From positions 1-46,988 of the forward strand of contig CAYMEX010000019.1 in NCBI GenBank assembly GCA_964389525.1: DNA of 46,988 nt, given 5' to 3'. The notes beneath the pieces were generated by a model that saw only the letters and a program-made list of their open reading frames with translations, made no database searches and was not told the origin of the DNA. This document shows positions 42,491 through 46,988 of the stretch, piece after piece. The translations under genes and the position numbers were made by a program. The first letter of the stretch is position 1. The number at the start of each line of letters is the position of its first letter. The stretch is from JAFLTL01 sp964389525. Its GTDB lineage: Bacteria; Bacteroidota; Bacteroidia; Bacteroidales; Muribaculaceae.

Positions 42491-43972
42491 ATGGCTAAAG
42501 AACTCAAAGACCTCACCAAACGTAGCGAAAACTATTCGCAGTGGTACAATGATCTGGTCGTAAAGGCCGACCTGGCAGAACAGGCCGCAGTACGCGGATG
42601 TATGGTTATCAAGCCTTATGGCTATGCTATCTGGGAGAAGATGCAGCGCACACTCGACCAGATGTTCAAGGACACTGGCGTACAGAACGCCTATTTCCCG
42701 CTTCTTATACCGAAATCATATCTCTGTCGTGAAGCCGAGCATGTCGAAGGTTTTGCAAAAGAGTGCGCCATTGTCACACACTACCGCCTGAAAAACGACC
42801 CTAACGGATCTGGAGTGATCGTCGATCCTGACGCCCGCCTTGAGGAAGAACTCATTGTGCGCCCAACTTCTGAGACCATCATATGGGGCACATACAAGAA
42901 CTGGATTCACAGCTATCGCGATCTGCCGGTGCTCACCAACCAGTGGGCCAACGTGATGCGCTGGGAGATGCGCACACGCATGTTCCTCCGCACATCTGAG
43001 TTCCTCTGGCAGGAAGGACACTGCGCACATGCCACAGCCGAGGAGAGCGAGGCACGCACAGTGCAGATGATCAACATCTACGCCAACTTTGCCGAGAAAT
43101 ACATGGCAATGCCGGTCATCATCGGTGTCAAGAGTGCCAACGAGCGTTTTGCAGGAGCGGTCAACACCTACACCATCGAGGCTATGATGCAGGACGGAAA
43201 GGCACTCCAGTCAGGCACGTCACACAATCTTGGACAGAACTTCGCCAAAGCGTTCGATGTGACTTTTGTCAACAAAGACAATAAGCCCGAATATGTATGG
43301 GCCAACTCATGGGGCGTCTCGACACGTCTGATGGGTGCGCTCATCATGTCGCACAGCGACGACAACGGCCTTGTGCTTCCCCCGCACCTCGCACCCATAC
43401 AGGTTGTCATCGTGCCGATCTACAAGACCGAGGAGCAGCGTCAGAAGATTTCGGAAGTAGTGAATCCTATCGTTGACCAGTTCCGCGCAGCAGGCATCAG
43501 TGTCAAATATGACGATGCCGACAACCGCCGCCCCGGATTCAAGTTCGCCGACTACGAGCTTAAAGGTGTACCCGTCCGTCTTGCCGTCGGACCGCGCGAC
43601 ATCGAGAACGGCACAGTCGAGATCATGCGCCGCGACACTCTTGAGAAATCGGAAGGACAGCTTGAAGGAATCGTCGCACACGTCAAGGATCTCCTTGAAG
43701 ACATACAGGCCAACATCTATCAGAAGGCTCTCAAGCGTCGTGCCGAAATGACACGCACAGTCGAGACCTACGACGAGTTTAAGGTCGAGATCGAGAAAGG
43801 CGGATTTATTCTGGCTCACTGGGACGGCACACCCGAGACCGAAGAAAAGATCAAGAACGAGACAAAGGCAACAATCCGTTGCATCCCTCTCGACGGCGAC
43901 ACAACACCGGGTGTCTGCATGGTCACCGGACGTCCTTCGGCTCGCCGCGTGATATTTGCACGCAGTTATTGA
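42491..43972 (+). CDS. proS: Proline--tRNA ligase, archaeal/eukaryotic type
   Basis: Class II synthetase charging tRNA-Pro. At 493 residues and without an editing insertion it is the shorter ProRS type (archaeal-like) found in Bacteroidota. Class II motif 2 is RWEMRTRMFLRTSEFLWQEGH, preceded by VRPTSETIIWGTYKNW. The anticodon-binding domain begins near PPHLAPIQVVIVPIYKTEEQ, and the C-terminal zinc-like domain ends RRVIFARSY. It is complete and starts a plus-strand series through lgt. Confidence 0.96.
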   Translation: MAKELKDLTKRSENYSQWYNDLVVKADLAEQAAVRGCMVIKPYGYAIWEKMQRTLDQMFKDTGVQNAYFPLLIPKSYLCREAEHVEGFAKECAIVTHYRLKNDPNGSGVIVDPDARLEEELIVRPTSETIIWGTYKNWIHSYRDLPVLTNQWANVMRWEMRTRMFLRTSEFLWQEGHCAHATAEESEARTVQMINIYANFAEKYMAMPVIIGVKSANERFAGAVNTYTIEAMMQDGKALQSGTSHNLGQNFAKAFDVTFVNKDNKPEYVWANSWGVSTRLMGALIMSHSDDNGLVLPPHLAPIQVVIVPIYKTEEQRQKISEVVNPIVDQFRAAGISVKYDDADNRRPGFKFADYELKGVPVRLAVGPRDIENGTVEIMRRDTLEKSEGQLEGIVAHVKDLLEDIQANIYQKALKRRAEMTRTVETYDEFKVEIEKGGFILAHWDGTPETEEKIKNETKATIRCIPLDGDTTPGVCMVTGRPSARRVIFARSY

Positions 43973-43978
43973 TCTGTC

Positions 43979-45178
43979 ATGGCTGCCGGACTGTCATCTG
44001 AAAATACTCAGCCGCAACCGGTTGCGACAGCGGACACACTCCGCCGAGTCGCAATCGGTCTGCCGGCCGCACGCGGCAACGGGGAGCGGTGTTTCCCGCT
44101 CACACCCGAAGCCGTCAGGTGGCTTGTCGACAGCTATCGCGACAATACTTCGCTCTCGGTAAAAATTGAAGCCGGGGCGGCACACGACATTCATTACACC
44201 GATGCCCGGTATGCACGTTGCGGTGCCTGCGTCTGCGACCGTGCAGCGACATTGCGCGCCGACATTGTCATTACGGCGGCCGGGATTGATCCTGCCGACA
44301 TTTCGTCGCTTCGGCGCGGCGCTATGTGGATCACACTCCTTGCGCCCGAAGACATAGGCGCTGAAGCTCTTAAAGCCGCTGCAGCAAGACACATCACCGT
44401 CATCTCGCTGATGCGCGTCACCGATGCCACAGGCAACTGCCACATCGCCGATACGCTTGCCGAGGTCGACGGACGGGCGGCAATAACGGTTGCGGCCGGA
44501 CTGCTTGCCGACAACACACACGGCAAAGGGATATTGCTTGGCGGCATCGCCGGAATCATACCGTGTGAGGTTGTTGTCATTGGAGCAGGGATAGCAGGCA
44601 TGGCTGCCGCAAAAAGCGCAGCCGGATTAGGTGCTACAGTCCGCGTCTTCGACGATGACCCGTCAAGACTCCGCATTCTTGCCGGTTCATGCGCGGGAGC
44701 GGTCATCCCCTCCTCGCTGCATCGCGAAGTGTTCCTAAGAGCGGTCACAAAAGCCGACATCATCATCAACACGCTGCGCGAGTCATCATCATCACGCAAG
44801 GCGGTTCTGTCGGCCGACGACATCGCTGCACTCAAAAACGAGGTTATAGTCATCGACACCGTCGACAGCCGCACATTCCCGTCGCTCCGCCACATCGAGC
44901 TGTCTCAGGCATACACAACAGACATCTTCTCCGGCCGTTTCTGTTTTGTCAATGCGACCTGTGCGGTTCCCCGCACAGCGTCAATGGCCATCAGCAACAG
45001 CCTTGTCCCTCTGCTTGAGAAAATGATCTCCGCAACGTCGGCGCTCGACCCAATCAGAATTGAGACAGGACTCAAAAATGGTCTGGTCACCATAGGCGGA
45101 CAGATAGTCAGCCGTGAGGCAGCAGCAGCCGCCCGACTCAATTTTGTTGACCCGTCAATCTACCTGCATCTCTCCTGA
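43979..45178 (+). CDS. AlaDH/PNT-family protein, probably without alanine dehydrogenase activity
   Basis: A 399-residue protein of the alanine dehydrogenase / transhydrogenase alpha family. The N-terminal substrate domain starts RRVAIGLPAARGNGERCFPLTPEAV. A Rossmann NAD motif is VVVIGAGIAGMAAAKSAAGLGATVRVFDDD (GAGIAG at 202-207). The C-terminal NATCAVPRTASMAISNSLVPLL matches AlaDH NMPASVPKTST. The AlaDH substrate Lys (in LLLKVKEP) falls on DIVITAAGI, and the catalytic His (in FTFLHLA) on WITLLAPED, so both look absent. A cofactor-binding or regulatory role is possible. It follows proS by 6 bases. Confidence 0.72.
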   Translation: MAAGLSSENTQPQPVATADTLRRVAIGLPAARGNGERCFPLTPEAVRWLVDSYRDNTSLSVKIEAGAAHDIHYTDARYARCGACVCDRAATLRADIVITAAGIDPADISSLRRGAMWITLLAPEDIGAEALKAAAARHITVISLMRVTDATGNCHIADTLAEVDGRAAITVAAGLLADNTHGKGILLGGIAGIIPCEVVVIGAGIAGMAAAKSAAGLGATVRVFDDDPSRLRILAGSCAGAVIPSSLHREVFLRAVTKADIIINTLRESSSSRKAVLSADDIAALKNEVIVIDTVDSRTFPSLRHIELSQAYTTDIFSGRFCFVNATCAVPRTASMAISNSLVPLLEKMISATSALDPIRIETGLKNGLVTIGGQIVSREAAAAARLNFVDPSIYLHLS

Positions 45179-45182
45179 CAAA

Positions 45183-45833
45183 ATGGCTACGACTCGTCGC
45201 AAATTCTACGTCGTCTGGGCCGGACACAGTCCCGGCATTTACGATTCATGGGAAGAATGCAAGATACAGACCGACGGATTTCCCGGTGCACGTTTCAAGG
45301 CTTTCGACAACCTTGAGGCTGCTACCAAAGCATATCGGGGAAAGCCCGAAGACCATATCGGCATACTGAAATCCATAGCAAATCGCCCACCGGTGCAGGT
45401 CAACTACGACGCGTTTCCCGAAATCAGGCTGAACGCTATAGCAGTTGACGGAGCATGCTCTCGCAACCCTGGACCAACCGAATATCAGGGAGTACTCGTC
45501 GGCACAGGGCAACAGATTTTCAAGGTAGGACCTATACCCAATGCTACCAACAACATAGGCGAATACCTCGCTCTTGTTCATGCACTGGCGTGGCTCGACT
45601 CCAACCACGACACCACTACCCCGGTCTATTCCGACAGCCGCACGGCTCTGAGCTGGCTGCGGCGCAGAGGACACAACTCAAAACTCACGCCTACACCCGA
45701 TAACGCATATGCCCGGCAGCTTCTCGAAAGAGCCGACCGATGGTTGCAGACCCACACCTCGATACCAAATCCGGTTCTGAAATGGGACACAGAGAACTGG
45801 GGCGAGATTCCCGCCGATTTCGGACGAAAATAA
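45183..45833 (+). CDS. rnhA: Ribonuclease H with viroplasmin-like N-terminal domain
   Basis: Degrades RNA in RNA-DNA hybrids. The N-terminal about 50 residues (KFYVVWAGHSPGIYDSWEECKIQTDGFPGARFKAF) form the caulimovirus-viroplasmin/RNase H1 hybrid-binding domain. The C-terminal RNase HI domain (about 82-216) has all four acidic residues: D89 (AVDGACSRNPG), E127 (NIGEYLA), D151 (YSDSRTA) and D212 (PADFG). The frame opens 23 codons earlier inside the previous gene, but the ATG at 45183 fits the family start. At 216 residues it is complete. Confidence 0.93.
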   Translation: MATTRRKFYVVWAGHSPGIYDSWEECKIQTDGFPGARFKAFDNLEAATKAYRGKPEDHIGILKSIANRPPVQVNYDAFPEIRLNAIAVDGACSRNPGPTEYQGVLVGTGQQIFKVGPIPNATNNIGEYLALVHALAWLDSNHDTTTPVYSDSRTALSWLRRRGHNSKLTPTPDNAYARQLLERADRWLQTHTSIPNPVLKWDTENWGEIPADFGRK

Positions 45834-45866
45834 CATCCTGAAAATATCAGATTAAAAACGATCACC

Positions 45867-46742
45867 ATGCTCGAATATATCACCTGGACAGCCAATCCCG
45901 ATCTTCTGCATTCATTTATAACCATACGCTGGTATGGCCTGATGTTTGCCATCGGATTTTTAATCGGTTACAATATCGAGGCAAAGATATTCAAGCACGA
46001 AGGCGCGCCCGAGAGCTGGCTTGGAACACTGCTGATGTGGACGGTGGCAGGCACGATAATAGGCGCCCGTCTCGGACATGTTTTCTTCTATGAATGGGAT
46101 CTGTATTCTCAGGATCCGATACGCATTCTCTACATATGGGAAGGAGGCCTTGCATCGCATGGCGGTGCAATCGGCGTCATTCTCGGTGTATTCTGCTTCT
46201 CATGGTTCACAGCCAAGCGAAATCCGCTGTGGACATTCGACCGCCTCGTGATCCCTATCGCGCTTGTCGGAGGACTCATAAGGCTCGGAAACCTTATGAA
46301 CCATGAGATCTACGGCCACGCTACCGATCTGCCGTGGGCATTCCGTTTCATCACCAACATCCACCAGTGGCAGAATGGTGCCGACCCCATTTTCTCAGCA
46401 CCTTCACATCCCACACAACTCTACGAGGCAGCATGCTACTTCGCACTTTTCGGAATACTGATGTGGATGTACTGGCGCAAGAATGCCGAGACACGGCCGG
46501 GACTTATTTTCGGTGTTTTCTTTATCGGCATTTTCCTGCCGCGACTGCTCATCGAGTTCGTCAAAAACGATCAGGTCGCATGGGAGGCCGACATGACGCT
46601 CAATATGGGACAGTTGCTAAGCATCCCGTTTATTCTGTGCGGTATCGCGCTGGTCATCTACTCTCTCTGTCGCCCCAAAGTGCACATCGACTTCCCCAAT
46701 CGGTTTGCCGATGAGCCAACCCCCAAAAAAGGCAAAAAGTAG
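45867..46742 (+). CDS. lgt: Phosphatidylglycerol--prolipoprotein diacylglyceryl transferase
   Basis: Inner-membrane enzyme that attaches diacylglycerol to the lipobox cysteine of prolipoproteins. The 291-residue protein has about seven membrane helices. The signature GGLIRLGNLMNHEIYG is the Lgt form of GRxGNFxNxExyG, and ASHPTQLYEA and GARLGHVFFYEW carry further conserved residues. FPNRFADEP at the end is a short cytoplasmic tail. It is 33 bases after rnhA. The stop is 4 bases from the stop of the convergent M16 gene. Confidence 0.96.
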   Translation: MLEYITWTANPDLLHSFITIRWYGLMFAIGFLIGYNIEAKIFKHEGAPESWLGTLLMWTVAGTIIGARLGHVFFYEWDLYSQDPIRILYIWEGGLASHGGAIGVILGVFCFSWFTAKRNPLWTFDRLVIPIALVGGLIRLGNLMNHEIYGHATDLPWAFRFITNIHQWQNGADPIFSAPSHPTQLYEAACYFALFGILMWMYWRKNAETRPGLIFGVFFIGIFLPRLLIEFVKNDQVAWEADMTLNMGQLLSIPFILCGIALVIYSLCRPKVHIDFPNRFADEPTPKKGKK

Positions 46743-46746
46743 AGAC

Positions 46747-46988
46747 TCAGTCGAGCCTGAGCGTCGACATCTTGTCGAGGCCGAACCATTTTGCCGCCTC
46801 CATGAGCGAGTCCGGCGTTATGGCATTGAGCCGGTCTATTACCTCCTTGTGTGTCTGCACTTTCCCGCGCAGCAGCATCGAGCGCGCGCATCCCATTATC
46901 ATCGATTCGCGGTTGTCGCTTCCTACCACAAGCTGGCCGGTATACTGGCGGCGTGCGGCATCAAGCGTCCTCGTGCTCACACCCTTTG
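46747..46988 (-). CDS. M16 family (insulinase/pitrilysin-like) metallopeptidase, C-terminal fragment
   Basis: The frame runs to the end of the window, so only the last 79 codons are seen and the gene starts outside. The block ARRQYTGQLVVGSDNRESMIMGCARSML and the final DRLNAITPDSLMEAAKWF are the C-terminal end of Bacteroidota M16 zinc peptidases. The HxxEH zinc site is not visible here because it lies in the N-terminal domain. Whether the whole gene is intact cannot be judged. It ends convergent to lgt with almost no spacer. Confidence 0.85.
   Translation of the reverse strand, partial: KGVSTRTLDAARRQYTGQLVVGSDNRESMIMGCARSMLLRGKVQTHKEVIDRLNAITPDSLMEAAKWFGLDKMSTLRLD

Overview
The window is a piece of a bacterial chromosome from the phylum Bacteroidota, order Bacteroidales. 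A moderate GC content and several gene neighbourhoods suggest the Muribaculaceae (Duncaniella/Muribaculum-like), but the family is inference. Sequence signs of the phylum are promoter -7 boxes of the TAnnTTTG type, starts without clear Shine-Dalgarno sequences, a 30S S16 protein with a long Ala/Lys/Glu-rich tail, a DUF4835 protein beside coaBC, a DnaQ-like exonuclease fused to a DUF3820-like tail, and a carboxynorspermidine/carboxyspermidine decarboxylase. Most of the window is ordinary housekeeping DNA. I found no rRNA, tRNA, CRISPR array, transposase or integrase.

Layout. 1-6035 (+): end of glnS, prfC, lpxB, a NodZ/FUT8-like putative fucosyltransferase, a membrane-anchored M23 peptidase and a MerR-type regulator. 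6055-6858 (+): an A+T-rich KilA-N gene of phage type containing a 32-bp perfect palindrome. 7072-10047 (-): rubrerythrin, uracil phosphoribosyltransferase and a secreted C69 dipeptidase. 10101-17342 (-): an apparent operon read as rsfS, ftsH, a 59-codon DUF4250 gene overlapping ftsH, a PcrA/UvrD helicase, nspC and a GT2 glycosyltransferase. 17515-17859 (+): an L-rhamnose mutarotase-family gene. 17880-25796 (-): grpE-dnaJ, then panC-panD-ffh-folD, a degenerate ThiE-like gene, a flippase-like membrane protein and ispE. 25993-27975 (-): a LOTUS plus partial DUF3825 gene, a 564-bp gap, and rpsP.

28180-34799 (+) is a complete hexuronate (D-glucuronate) operon: KDG kinase, KDPG aldolase, hexuronate transporter, UxaC, UxuA and an SDR-type fructuronate reductase. 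It ends in a strong bidirectional terminator. Together these genes import glucuronate and convert it through fructuronate, mannonate, KDG and KDPG to pyruvate and glyceraldehyde-3-phosphate. 34878-42266 (-): an acyltransferase, an intergenic inverted-repeat element, a nitroreductase, and the chain dnaN, exonuclease, coaBC, DUF4835, GT2. 42491-46742 (+): proS, an AlaDH/PNT-family protein that appears to lack the catalytic residues, a viroplasmin-RNase H1 and lgt. The 3' end of an M16 peptidase gene (-) closes the window.

The least explained signals are a family of intergenic inverted repeats (17405-17456 and 35889-36084), the palindrome inside the KilA-N gene, the LOTUS/partial DUF3825 protein, the unexplained 564-bp gap next to it, and three homologues of known enzymes with altered active-site motifs (ThiE-like, AlaDH-like, and CoaBC with Asn to Cys).
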